Below, piece after piece: positions 12,546 through 25,084 of a stretch of DNA of 64,000 nucleotides; position 1 is the first letter of the stretch, and each line of letters opens with the position of its first letter. The position numbers and the translations under genes are program-made. The stretch spans positions 10,339,001-10,403,000 of the forward strand of contig CM065804.1 of the NCBI GenBank assembly GCA_033398695.1, in the 5' to 3' direction. The stretch comes from Orobanche coerulescens (lineage: Eukaryota; Streptophyta; Magnoliopsida; Lamiales; Orobanchaceae). The notes beneath the pieces are model-generated. The model made no database searches. It was not told the origin of the DNA and saw nothing but the letters and a program-made list of their open reading frames with translations.

Positions 12546-13194
12546 GAAAAAACAGAAAAATAATGCTCCGAAGTCTAATCATTCACAATAATTGGGACTA
12601 AAGTTCATTGAGTAACTTGCATACCATTATCTTTATTTTCTTCACCGCTTCATTCTCTTGCTTAAGCAAATACTCAACCCAAATCTCTAACCTCATCAAC
12701 TTTTTCCGATGAGTAAGTTTATTCAGCAAAAAATTGTAAGATAATAATCAATAATCACTCATTCACATCAATCATGAAATTTACACAGAATTCCATTTCC
12801 AATAATCACTCATTCACGTCAATCAAGAAATATACGCGATGTGTGGTATAAAAATGATACCTGGTCGGAGATCCATAATACTCTTTTTTCTAAAATCTCG
12901 AGCATATAACGGCACATATAGTATCCATAGACCTTGTTTTGAGGTTGATAAGGACATTAAAACATACAAAATTAAGAAAATACAAACCATTCAACAGTTA
13001 TGTTATTGCATTAATAAAGTACATAAGCATTGTATATATAGATATGAATGAGTTTTAGAATCCAAATATACCTGTGGTTGCTTCCACCCAATTCTTGGAT
13101 TCTTTTTTATTTTCCTGACATCTTTTCAATTGGTAATGCTAAATTTTATAATTCCCCTGCATAAATTGTAATACGGTTAATAGGAATGAAAATA
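12546..13194. other. CACTA interior without recognisable coding
   Basis: AT-rich sequence between the subterminal repeats and the protease exon. A plus-strand frame at 12839-13051 has no recognisable domain. It may hold introns or decayed exons of the ULP1-type gene. Confidence 0.35.
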
Positions 13195-13401
13195 CTATTT
13201 ATTAGGAAAACAACCAAAAAGAAGAAATTTATTAATGTAATCCAGTATATACTCATTGATGACCGTTTTAGCGAACTCAGGGATCTCCTTTCCTACTCCA
13301 GCTGGATCCAACCAATACACTAATCCATTCCAAGGACTAATAATTGCTAACATCCAATGCCGACTATACACAAAATAAGAGAGATGATAATAATCTATCA
13401 A
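13195..13401 (-). pseudogene. ULP1-type cysteine protease (C48) fragment, CACTA-associated
   Basis: A 68-residue fragment containing RHWMLAIISP followed by VYWLDP. This fits the His and Asp parts of the His-Asp-Cys catalytic centre of C48 (SUMO-protease-like) peptidases, which many plant CACTA and Mutator-like elements carry. The catalytic Cys region is not in this frame; it would be in a further exon or is lost. It is adjacent to the CACTA terminus at 11652 and next to the LTR that truncates the element. Function in the element is unknown. It is too short to be active. Confidence 0.6.
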
Positions 13402-13800
13402 TTAACAAAACTCCATCATGACCAACAATTAACAAAAATCAGCACCTGGACACTAAATTGAGTACCAAACTTATTTAATACACGTGGAAATAGTTTTTAT
13501 ATAACTAATCATTGCAAAGAGTTGGACAAGTTGACAACTGTAGCGACCACTATTCTAGGAAAAATAATTCTTCTAATTTTAAAAGAATAAATAAAAATTT
13601 TACAGCGGAAATGCATTTCAAAAAGACAACTTAATAATCGCAAGTAATATTCTCATGTCACCATTAAATAAAAACATATTTTGACGTGAAATTAAAATAA
13701 ATCGAACACTTGTTCATAAAACATAGTCTCAGAGAAATAACATTAAATAAATAAATAACTATTCATGAAGCTTGATCATCCTACACTCAAGTGCATGCCA

Positions 13801-16800
13801 TGTAATATCCGGATTTTCAATATAAATTTTTCGCGTTATTTTATCTGAGATATACTGGATAGCTTGGTGACTATACAGTATGGATAAAATAAATTGAGAA
13901 CTGAGACAGCTGTATTTGTATAACTGTCGTGCTTGGTCAACAATTGCGTTTGAGGATATCGTGTATCAGGTTATCGTACTTTTGATATTGGGTATATCAT
14001 ATGAGAATATTATTGGATTAAATATATGTATTCAGTATGCGTGTATACGTATTCAGTATGTCGTTGGACAGGAACAGTTGGATTTTGGCCGAGTACAGAA
14101 GGCCGTTACGTACGCTAAGCTTAAGGACTTATGTATGCTAAATTGTTACATTTTACGTACGTTATGCATAAGGCATTACGTACGTAACAGAGAGAATCGG
14201 ACAGGATCGAGCTGTGGTCGGCAGGTGGGGCCCTGTGTCGGTAGCTTTCGGCGGAGAACGTGCATGGGCAAGTCAACTACGTATTACGTACGCTATATAG
14301 GGTATATTACGTACGTAATATGAGCTTTTACTGTAGCAAGTCAACGTACGTATTACGTACGTTATGGAGAATGTGTTACGTACGTAAAGATGTGAACGAA
14401 ATGAGTCAGTGACCTCTGGACTGTCATTAAGTACGCTACCAAGGCCAGCTAGCGTACGTAAGAGGTTGTTACGTACGTTAACTGTGGAATGTTACGTACG
14501 TAACGAGCTGGAAGTTTATAAAAGTGAATGCCCGTCATTTTATTTTGTTCATAACTCCACTTCGTTTTTCGCCTTCAACACTGAGAGAGGGAGTTTCAGC
14601 TCTTCTAAGTCGATTATGAGCTTGGAAATATGGGATTGCAGCTTGAGATATGGAGCTATTGTTGATTCTTGAAGTTTTTGCTTCTGTATTTCATCTTCTA
14701 AGAGGTATGTTGGATAATCCCCTCCTTGAATTCGGATTTTGATGTTACTGTTGATGAATGATTCATATGAAGATGATTATGATCTTGTTGTTACGATTCT
14801 TGAGACTATATGAACTATATGTTGAAGGATACGATGGTTTATGTCTTGACTATGATGGTTATGGTATTATTGTTATACTTCTTGATGATATATGAGGTGT
14901 ATATTGAAGAAGATGATGATTATGATGAGTATATGTTTCAAGTGTTTATGTTTTAGATATGAACATGGAATGTTGATATTTAGAACAAGTGATGGTGATT
15001 ATGGATGTTAAGGGGCAAGTTATGTGAATGGTGATTTGATCTTTCGTATGGTCTTGATGATATACGAATCGTGATTATGAATTTGACAAGAATATTATCT
15101 TTCTTTGAGGATATGTGTTCATATGAGTCGAAAGATCCTAAGTGTAGTTTGGCATGAGATTGATATATATGAATAAGGTATAATCATATCATGTTGAATT
15201 TAAGCTTGAATTCGGAATTGAATATGTTGATTAAACGTGCTTCGTACCCGAATCAACTGTTATTGAAATCACCGGATTATGAGATTGAATTGAAGGTATG
15301 AATCAGATTTGCTTGGCATAAGAACATTTGATCCATACATAATTGGAATACTATCGAGTCGTATGAGGTGGACGGATAATTATAAAGTTTACAGTTAATT
15401 TTGGAATACAATTATTCATGATAATAACCGGTATTTGTTTCTATGAATTTACGAATATGAACAAGAAGGAGTCTTGTTGATTCATATTTGGAATTGGTAA
15501 CGTTCAGACCCTTGTTATTGGTTTAATTTGATTATTGATATGACTATCGGCTTATGAATCGTGTTGTGGTTTTGAATTCGTGATTGATTGGTTTGGGTTG
15601 TTTGGATTTGTATTTAATCGAGACATTGGGGAATCGTTGGGTTTTTGATCAGTTATATTGATTGTTAATTATCATTGTCGAGTTGCGGTTGGTATTGTGG
15701 ACATGAGTTCATAATTATTTGAGTTGTATTGTTCGGTTTTGTATATGATCGAGGTATTGTTGAACCGCTGAGTTTGATTAGTTGGTTATATCGGTTGTTG
15801 ATTATTATCGAATATGTGTTAATCGATTATTGCAAATAGGTTGTGATAATTGATCACTGTTTTCGACCGTTGTGTTGCGGTTGAGGTTGAAGAGTTCGTA
15901 GATTGCTTTTGGTCGGGGCTGAGGAGCTCGTAGACGAAGGCAATGGATTTTTGTAACGGATTCGTGGTATCGGTATCGAGGCAAGTTTATACTTGTTCAG
16001 TTATAATATTTAATGAATGATTTCGCTTTCATTTCATTTATAGTTCATATAGCAATGATATTATAAGTGTAAATTGTCGGGATGACGATTTGTTTGTGGA
16101 AATGATATTGTCTTCGGCTTTGAGGTAATTTAAGCATTGTTCAGTTATGAGGATAATTAGTATGTTGAGTTGTTGTATATGTTGAGGTTTCGTATAATGA
16201 GATTCGTATTGGTTGTTCGATGAGGGATGTTGATCCCAGGATGATAGTGTTGAGATTGATGATCGCATTGATCGTTCTTTGGGAATTGTGATCCCAAGAT
16301 GTTTGTTTGGATATTGTCGGTCGTGTCGATCTTTCATTATCCGTGTGTCATTGTTCACTTCGGTGAGCCTTTTGAATTCTTATTGGATATGTGATTCTTT
16401 GAGTTTCGTTGTCATGTTGCATCGTGACATATCTGGAATCATATCCGCGTTCCGATTGGTCATTGTGTAGGATTTTTAGCTGGACACACTATGGTTATGT
16501 GTTGATATTTCCACATTGAACCGTGCACACGAGACGTAGTTCGTGAGGCTAATTAGGTATATTGTCCCACGTATATTCTGGATTCCGTATACGGGGTGGA
16601 CATGTGCACTGACACATTTCCAGATCGGGCGTACTATGACGTCCATTTTTGAGCCATATTGTTTGGTCGTTCATAGTCCATGTTTGATTGGATATGTTCG
16701 ACGATTTGCGACGGGTTGTTCATACGCCCGAGGGGTATGTTCGACAGTCGGAGTTATTTCTTTGAGATCCATTATTGTTGATCATTTGGAGTTTACCTTG

Positions 16801-17938
16801 TTGATGGTATTCTCGGTTATTGTTGATCCTTTGTTGATCGTTTGGAGTTTACCTTGTTGAGGATATTCTCGGTTATTGTTGATTCTTTGTTGATCGTGTT
16901 TGGATTTTACCATGTTGAGGGTATTCTCGGTTATCGTTGATCCTTTTTTGGTCGTATGGGAATTATCATGTCGCCGATATTCTCGGTCAATGTTTTGGTT
17001 GATCATGGTTTTGATCGTATGAACATTCGGACTGTACATTGATGTTTCACGACTTGTATTCATTGTTTTGTGGTAGTTGATCTACAGATATGTTGTCTGT
17101 TATTGGTTTATCCAGGTTGAGATTTGATTGTGCAATCCGACAGATAGGATTTGGCACAGATGGTTCATTCCACACTTATGAGTTATGATGATATTTTGAG
17201 GATACTTGGTATTGTTTGAATACAGTACAAATGATTGTTGTTGAGTTCATTTCGTCATTTGAGAATGCGAAATGCGGATTATGGTAAGGATTGGTTTGTT
17301 ATGAATTACCATGGATTGGTAAGGTTACGACGGTAAGATTACATTGGTAGTATTCTTACATTGATGTCACATTGGTATGTAATTATTTATGATGATGTGA
17401 TCGATATCATTGTTGAGTATTGTGGTTGACCCCGTCGTGGGCTTTATTTTTAGGTACTCGGAGATCGAGCTAGTAGCGGTCGTGAAGGGGTGAGCTTCCC
17501 TGGTGATACTGGCTGTGGCTTGTTTTTGAGAATCGAGTATTCATTTCTGGTTGTTTTATTCCGCTGCAATTGTGTATTTTTGAACTGTGTGTATAACTGC
17601 TGCGTGTGTAACTTTTAAAATGGCCTTTTTGGGTATTTCGTAAACTTGGGTTATTTCGTTGAACTCTTTTTTCCTAAACTATTTTTGTCAGTAGTTTAAG
17701 TGGTGGCTCATCGTATATTTTGAAACTGTCGAGATTTGGCATTTCGTCTTTTATTTTCAACTGGTATTTTGTGACGGTATTTGAAAACTATATTTGGGAA
17801 AATATTTGAGTCATTAAAATATTACCGTCATCGGCCTTTTGGCATTTTTAAATGTTTTTGAAATGGATTTTAGCCTGGTGGGTTCTGGCATGGGACCCAT
17901 GGCACTGTAATATCCCGGATGGTTTTGGGGGTGTTACA
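13801..17938 (+). mobile_element. Complete solo LTR of family B (B2), 4.1 kb
   Basis: It starts TGTAATATCCGGATTTTC at 13801, ends GGGGGTGTTACA at 17938 and is flanked by the 5-bp duplication TGCCA (13796-13800 and 17939-17943). No internal domain, primer site or coding is present, so this is a solo LTR left by recombination between the two LTRs of an integrated element. At 4138 bp it is long for a plant LTR. It contains an ACGTACGT palindrome array and TATA box near 14.1-14.5 kb. A region at 16780-16960 holds three near-repeats of a unit containing TGTTGATCCTTTGTTGATCG. Confidence 0.85.
14103..14524 (+). promoter_or_regulatory. B2 promoter: TTACGTACGTAA array plus TATA box
   Basis: Perfect palindromes TTACGTACGTAA lie at 14176-14187, 14376-14387 and 14492-14503, with several near copies between. 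TTTATAAAAG follows at 14515-14524. ACGT is the core bound by bZIP factors, and TTACGTAA-like sites are also known for NAC factors; binding here is inference. Confidence 0.6.
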
Positions 17939-19599
17939 TGCCACATCGATCTCCTCAACCTGAAAGGGGTAAATAATGGGGTGAGCTTCCAACTCGCTCA
18001 GTGTGGAGAGTATGCAATATGTCTAAGTTAATTTCTAAATGTATTAGCAAGTATAAACAACATGACTAGTAAATTCTGAAGCCCGTCGGCTAGCCCGAAG
18101 GGTTTATGCACAATTAAGTGCTTCTGGCTGATTTGCACATTTAGGTGCTTCTAACTGATTTTCACATTTAAGTGCTTCTGACTGATTTCACATGCACATA
18201 CAAGACAATATATAAAGCAATTAAAATTGTAACACCCCCGATATATTCAGGAATATTACAGCGCCGTAAATCCTTTACATAAGGATTTACAAGGCTGAAG
18301 AATTGAACAGGCATTAAAAGGTACTAACGAATGGAAATAACGGAATTACGGTACAACAGTTCTGACCCAATACAGAAATAGTACAATTGTTCAACAGAAC
18401 TCAATAATACATCACCAAATTCAAATCATCACAAATGACTTCGTACTCGAGTACTTATTGAAATAACGAGTAAACAACATATAAATAAACCCGGTCGGGA
18501 CATCACTCTGCACCCTCGTCGTCATACAGTTCCAGTGGTTGTTTCCCCGCTCTCCTGGATCCTGAACACAAACAAAATGTTCACCCCGAAGGGTTAGCAC
18601 AACGATGCTAGTACAAGTACCACAACATATTATTCATATCTCACGAAGAATAATAACATAAACGACAAAGTACCAACGAGTCTTCTCCTACGAGAAACTC
18701 AAACATAACATACACAACTGATAATCACAACATGATATCATAACATACACATGGTAATTCCATCGATCCAGCGTTCACTGCCTAGTACCCACGATGATCT
18801 CGTCAGACCAACCCGTGGTGGAAAAACCCGTCCGATGATCCAGCGCACGCTAGCATAGATCCCCCGATGATCCCGTTGGACCAACACGAGGTGGACATAC
18901 AACAACGACATACATGCACGACAATATGTATAATAACAATACATAAAACAAATAAAGTACTTGCCTCGATTTGAAGACAATAACAACACTTCCACGAAAA
19001 TGAACACTCGAAGGTCGTCCTCCTCAATCAATCACGTAACGAGACCAAACCTTAACAAAAGAAATGATATAGGATTTATCTCACATCGTACGAATGTTTA
19101 ACAATTCGATTCACGGCCAAAAGTTCATAAAATGCAATCTGCCCGAACTGCTTAGCGCACGCTAAGTACTCTGTGTAGTGTGCGTTAAGTCTGCCCGATA
19201 GCGCACACAAATAACAAAGACTAGCGTACGCTAACTATGCATGGTCAGTACTTCACTGACCAGCCAACTGACTCGTCTGATGGTCTAGCGTACGTTACGT
19301 ACCAAACGTAGCGCACGCTAACTGGTGCTCGATAGCGCACGTTAAACTCCATAGCATAGCGTGCGCTATCTATGCATGGCGATTCTTCAGCGATGCTTGT
19401 TCTTGCCATGATTGAAACAATGAAATCTTGCGTGATAATTCATGTTACTTCCATGAATACCATGTTCATACCCTTATGAATGATTTTACGGATAAAGACA
19501 ACTTCGGATTCAAGGATATGCATACCAATATAAAACCATATTCCATTCCGACTTCAAATCTTCATACGACAATTCGAAAAGCTTAACGGTTGATATCAA

Positions 19600-22500
19600 T
19601 GTAACACCCCCAATCCGCTCACGGATATTACACGCCGTAGAACCTTTCCTCAAGGATCTACCAGGCTGGTAACGACATTTAACATCTCGACAATGCCTTC
19701 GAGGCTACAATGACTCAGTAGACCGATTTGGTCTTTCCACAAATACATACAACTCAAATACAACTCATGCCCACGCAGGGGACAAAATACAACTACACCC
19801 GTACAACGGGAACAATACAGCAGCTGAAAATAAAGTACAACTGAACCAACACACGATGTACGGTTCCTCATGTGATTAGTATCGATCATCTTTCATCATC
19901 CTTCGTGCCGACCCTGTGTTATGCTCCAAAACACGAATGCAAAAGCAGACATCCACCCCCGAATACTGGGGTTAGCAATACTCCTCTGTTTTGCTAGTGC
20001 AAATCCAAATTGCATATACGATCCATACAATTCAGATTCCACGAATAACTATAACCGCGGATCCTCAAATATCCAAACGTATAGAAAAGTTCGTCCCGAG
20101 GCAAGGGTTTGAGAAAACATTTCAAAAACTAAATATCATAAATCAATGGAAGTAATTTATAAAGCAGTTTAGAATGCCATCGAGTGTTTTAATAGAAAAC
20201 AATTTAGGATTATCAAATCCTACTTTTGAAAACCAAAAGACAAAAGGGGTCACCGCCCCAAAGGTTTACTTTCGAAAAATGACATTAACCAACCGTTGGG
20301 ATTTTAGCCCCAAATCCGTAAACGACTTTTACAAAACCATTGGGATTTTAGCCCCAAATCTCATCAACTCACAAGACACAAGAACGACCGGGAGGTTCGT
20401 ATCCCAACATCAAAATCCACAAATAAAGGATTTAAAACAAACAACAAAATACTCGATTGCCATCCTAGCCAAGTAAGCCAAACGAACACTTACCTCTTAC
20501 ACACTTAGTCAATGCATGCAATCATGAAAACCGTTCAAAGCACTCATTTCGGAAATGCCAATATCAAATCACATTTGCAAAAATGCACCACAATTAACCG
20601 TCGATCCACACCTCCGTGGACCCCTACCGAGACCCGTCGGATCTAACCCGTAGTGGTTAAAAGCAAAGCTCGTCGATCCACACCTCCGTGGACCCCTACC
20701 GAGACCCCGTCGGATCTAACCCGTAGTGAGCATACACACACACACGTTACTCATGCAACACTAATATGCTAAGAATGTAAGTTCATTAAGAATACTCACT
20801 AGAGATGGCCATTAACTCGACACCATTATCAAACTCTTCAAAATTACGATAACAAGATTAAATAAGGAAATACACGATTCCATAACTTAAACAATAGGAG
20901 TATCATCATAAAATCCTTCAACGTTCAAAATAACCAAATCATAATCAATTCTCAAAACACCGTTCACAAATCACACTCGTTTTGAAAGAAAGCCTTTAAC
21001 GAGGCCAAACGAAATCCTTTGAAACTTCATTTCAAATAACCAAACAAACACATCAAGACGACCACCGATCATCATATCTATAAAACGAGAAAAGTATGGG
21101 CAAGGTACTTGCCTCGAATAAGAACAACGCGGAGAATCGACCAAGTAGGTTGGCCCGAACCGACTACGAACCCGCCGACTCCACCGAACGCCAACTCACG
21201 TTCATAAACTACGAAGGACAAATAATAACAATGAAATGAATTCCATAACACGACTCAAAGCCGTTGAATTCAAAGAACGAATGACGAAAGTTCACGGATT
21301 TCCCCAAAATGGCCAAGACACGATTCGTTCCGTCAAAACCCGAAAACGGAATTCCAAGTTGAAATATGGATATACAATCCATAGAATATGTTTAACAACA
21401 TCATTTAACCATAATCGATCCATCGAAAGCGGATGAAAACGAGATCGGGACAAATCCCCAAAAAGTCAATTGAAGGAAATCAAGAAATATACTTCGATTC
21501 GACGAAGAACAATGGATTAAATGATGTTAAACACAAGAATACTATCAAGATTAATCATACCCATCATGAATTAATCAACAACACGGAACGAATCGGACGA
21601 AAATGCAAAAATCCCCAAATTCACGAAATTAGGGTTCTAAGGAAGATTACCTTGATTATTTGAATCAAAGGTTGATAACGGACGATCGATTGATGTTATG
21701 AACTCAAGGACTTCATGGATTTGTTGTTGAACAACATGGCTTTGTCGCCCATGAATCGCCACTCGCGGATGGAGAAGGAAGGAAATGAAAAACGAAGTGA
21801 AATGTGACTGCTCAGCCATATTTATACCGGGCCAGCCTAGCGTGCGCTAGCCTTCCCGGACTAGCGTGCGCTATCGGCCGGTATCGGCCGAGTACCCTCG
21901 GCCAGGGCCCACACGACCCGGCATCACCGACCAACCCTGCCCGCCGAACTCGACCCAACTCCGCTAAGCGTGCGCTACGGCCGGATGCTGCGCGCGCTAG
22001 CGGCACATCGGTAGCCCTTTGGATCTGCCGGCAGTAACGTCGCTAGCCGGCCGGCGGCGTGCGCTACGCTGCCGACTAGCGCGCGCTACGCTCGGCGTAG
22101 CGTGCGCCTGCCGATCTGACCGAGTCGAACACGAGAAACCCATCGCTTGCCCGGGCCAGATGCGTACGCTAGGCCACCGGCGGCGTCGCTACACTGCCGG
22201 TTAGCGCGCAGCCGGCCGTGGCGTGCGCTCGCCGGTTCTGCCACCCGTCCGGCCGGTGCCGCAATCGTCCGGCGATCCATGCCACCGTCCGGCCCGATCC
22301 ACCGCCCGAGCTCGGCGACCCGATTTCCGAAAGCGTCACGGGCGAACACGGCGAAAAGTTCGTGGACAACATAAGCGACTAAAGCGAAAGCGTAATACCA
22401 TAATTAGTCATACGCGACCAAGAAACGGGTCGAGACAACAATTACAGGTACGGATACCCGTAACTTTCAAGAAATTACAAAATGGCCCAAAACGCCCGGA

Positions 22501-22795
22501 AATCACGATACGTGATCGAATAACCAAACCGAAGTTCACAACACGTCCAACAAAGATAAACGGACTTGCGGGAAACTCGAAACAACAGTTTCGGATGAGA
22601 TTCGCAAGAATCGAACTCAAGTGCGGAAAAGTCGCTAAAAGCACGAACTCAACGAAACGACACCGAACCGAACTCGGATGTCAAAAGTGTAGAATTAATC
22701 ATTCTCGGAATGACGAAAGCGGTCATGAGCGAGTCGTCAAAATGGACTCACCGAAAAAAGAAATTTACCGAAAATCGAAAATTGCGGATATTACA
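19600..22795 (-). repeat. 3' LTR of element C
   Basis: 3196 bp; in sense it starts TGTAATATCCGCAATTTTCG and ends GGGGGTGTTACA. It contains a two-copy tandem unit (20625-20750) with CCTACCGAGACC and CCGTCGGATC, a C-rich/G-rich hairpin at 19956-19971, and a GC-rich promoter array at 21837-22240. Confidence 0.88.
21816..22240 (-). promoter_or_regulatory. Promoter region of C: TAGCGTGCGCTA array plus TATA box
   Basis: A strongly GC-rich block in an AT-rich element. It carries repeated CTAGCGTGCGCTAG-like motifs (21837-21850, 21861-21874 and others) interspersed with CGGCCGG. In sense, the box GGTATAAATATGG follows at 21816-21828. The sister LTR has the same arrangement at 27305-27720. Confidence 0.6.
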
Positions 22796-25084
22796 TTCTA
22801 CCCTCCTTAAAAGAAGTTTCGTCCGAAACTTAAAACAAGTAGGAAGAAATATTCCCCGGAAAACTCAACGAGATACACAAGAATGCGTAACTAACGCCCA
22901 ACGGCGAAATGTTACAAACAACGCAAAGGAACATACGGCGTGAAAACACGCTCCACGGCGACCAACACAACGTCACTGTTAGGGATATAATAAAACCAAC
23001 AAATGACAGCGTCATCAAACGGATAATATAGCCAAGTCAATTATCCGACAATCGCAAAACACAACGAACGAAAATCAATATGATTGACCAACCCAACGGT
23101 ACATCAATCAAAACGCGAGCCAACCGCTGAACAAACACGGAATCCCACCGCCTAAGGGATGGAAGATCGAAAACGAAACTAATTTCCCGAATCAAGGGAA
23201 TTACGAAGGAGTCTGAATGCTCAATAATCACGAAACGAGAACAAAAACCGAACAAACAAACGATCGAGACAACAAAAATCGAACAATCATGTCCGAAACA
23301 CGAAGGATAATAAAATTCAAACAACAACTCCAAGGTTCACATCTCGACTCGAGACAATATATGATCCGGTGAAAACAACAGGATGTGCATTCACATAAGA
23401 TCCACAGGAAAGGGAATAGCAATTGAAAAGTCACAACGACGAACGAGTTATTCCGAAACGATACCACACTCGTTCGGTAAACAAAAACAAGGGGCGGACA
23501 ATCTCAGAAATGTCAACAAACATAAATGAGTCGACAGAGTCGAAAACATAAGAGTTCCAAATCCGATCCACTTCGAATAAAAGAACTAGTAGAACTAGAT
23601 GATGTCACTCCCAAATAAGGTTCACAAGAATCGAACTGAACCCGAAAAAGTAACATCGATAACCAGATCGACCCACAACAAGATCACAGCTCGTTCGGAC
23701 GATGAAATCGAAATACAGAACAAGTTCATAAAGTGCCAACGAACATGAGCGAATCGATAGACTGGAGAAAGAGAAAATACAGAAGTCAAAATAGTACGGG
23801 CATTACCTTCGACCTCGTCCACGAAATTCACAAAAACGGGAGCAAGGTAACAAGACATTAAACAATCGACGCATAACGGAACCATCACCGATGCACACGG
23901 TCATACCAAACCAAGCTCTAACAGCTCGCACATGCGCGACAACGCAGAAATTGCCATGAGGCGACAACATTCAATACCAACACTCCGCCTTTCACAGGGG
24001 CTAGCACAACCAATGTGTGGAAAGCGTCTCAACGCTCACACCGCCAATTCGATCATACTCGGGAGAAAGTATCAAAATGACAACGCGAACATCACACATA
24101 CATACCCAGTCCTCAAACGGGAATGGATAGGTTTTAAAAACGAAAACCTCATTTTGAAAATAATTTAGAAGAACACCGATTGATCTTGAGTATCACCCTT
24201 TCAAAAGTACAAACGTGAAACATCATTATCGAGACTTTGGAGAACCATATCACATTTGATAAAAATGAGGACATTTTCTCTTAGTGAAAACTTTCAAAAT
24301 ATTCGACCCTCGGGTCTAGATAAAAGTGTTGAAAATATCTCAAAATATTTTGGTCCTCGAGGTAGAAATTTTTTTGAAATACATTGTGGCACCTAGGATG
24401 TACCACAAGAAAATAAGTCATTTGAAAAGTATGTCTCGAAGTTTATTTTTCTAAGATACTCAAGGTTTTCAAAAATCCAATAGGCCAGAATGCCCAAAAC
24501 TCACACATACCGACGTTCACTAAAACAACTCCTAGCACACGCATCAAAACGTTTAAAATCAAGACAATACATGTCTTTAAAAGGAAATAAACGATAAAAT
24601 GCCACATTCAGAACAAAACCACCGATAAAATACCCTCCCGCACTGGCTAGTGAACAAGTCGAACAGCGTATAAGCACAAAGCTTCCACAATAGAACTTGT
24701 AAAGCGTGCAAATCGATTCGAAAATCATCAACAACGGAGAAAAACAACAATAAAAAGACATCACAACGATTTACACTCCTCGTATAAATCAAATACGAGA
24801 GTCGACTAAATACATATCGTGAAATCAAAATTCACATAAAATTCCACCACTTAACAAATAATCATAAAAATAGCTCGTGTCACACGAGGCACAACACAAA
24901 GAAGGAGACTTACTTCCACAGGTCGCACGAAGATGATGATCGCCCCACGATACTAATCACGACCAACAAACTCAAACGAGCGTCGCGACACGACTCGATC
25001 GGATAAAAATCCAACGAAACAAGACTCAAACAACACGACTTGACCCGGCACTAGGTTTCCTCAACCTAAGCTCGATACCATTTA
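22796..25084 (-). other. Coding-free interior of element C
   Basis: The 2.29 kb between the LTRs has no zinc knuckle, RT, integrase or protease motif on either strand. The minus strand has several frames of 75-100 codons without a recognised domain. A packaging signal is expected near the primer site but cannot be identified. Confidence 0.6.
25065..25080 (-). other. Primer binding site of element C (tRNA-iMet type)
   Basis: The minus strand reads TGGTATCGAGCTTAGG, four bases from the 5' LTR end at 25085. Confidence 0.8.

Larger units (their letters stand above)
11652..13538. mobile_element. Decayed CACTA (En/Spm) element
   Basis: The left end TACTACTACAAAAATAGG at 11652 is one base away from the canonical CACTACTACAAAAA terminus. 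It is followed by direct and inverted GGTCTCTTT/AAAGAGACC subterminal repeats, as in plant CACTA elements. An ULP1-type protease fragment typical of these elements lies at 13195-13401. The right part is cut at 13539 by LTR I. No TNP2-type transposase is visible. Confidence 0.65.
13539..18227 (-). repeat. LTR fragment of family I, split by solo LTR B2
   Basis: Sequence 13539-13800 and 17939-18227. In sense the LTR ends ...GGTCGCTACA at 13539. The two parts join across B2, with the duplicated TGCCA counted once. The right part is cut at 18228 by A2. The style (GGGGTGAGCTT, CTCAG) resembles Tekay-type chromovirus LTRs. No coding. Confidence 0.65.

Noticed and set aside
21837..22240. Regularly repeated short palindromes suggest a CRISPR array
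   Set aside because: Spacing is irregular, repeats are only 12-14 bp, and they lie in LTR promoters of a plant genome; no cas genes.
22223..22810. Open frame of 195 codons, plus strand, in the C LTR (and 27730-28320)
   Set aside because: Antisense to the LTR, with basic low-complexity sequence and no domain; it changes frame between the two LTR copies.
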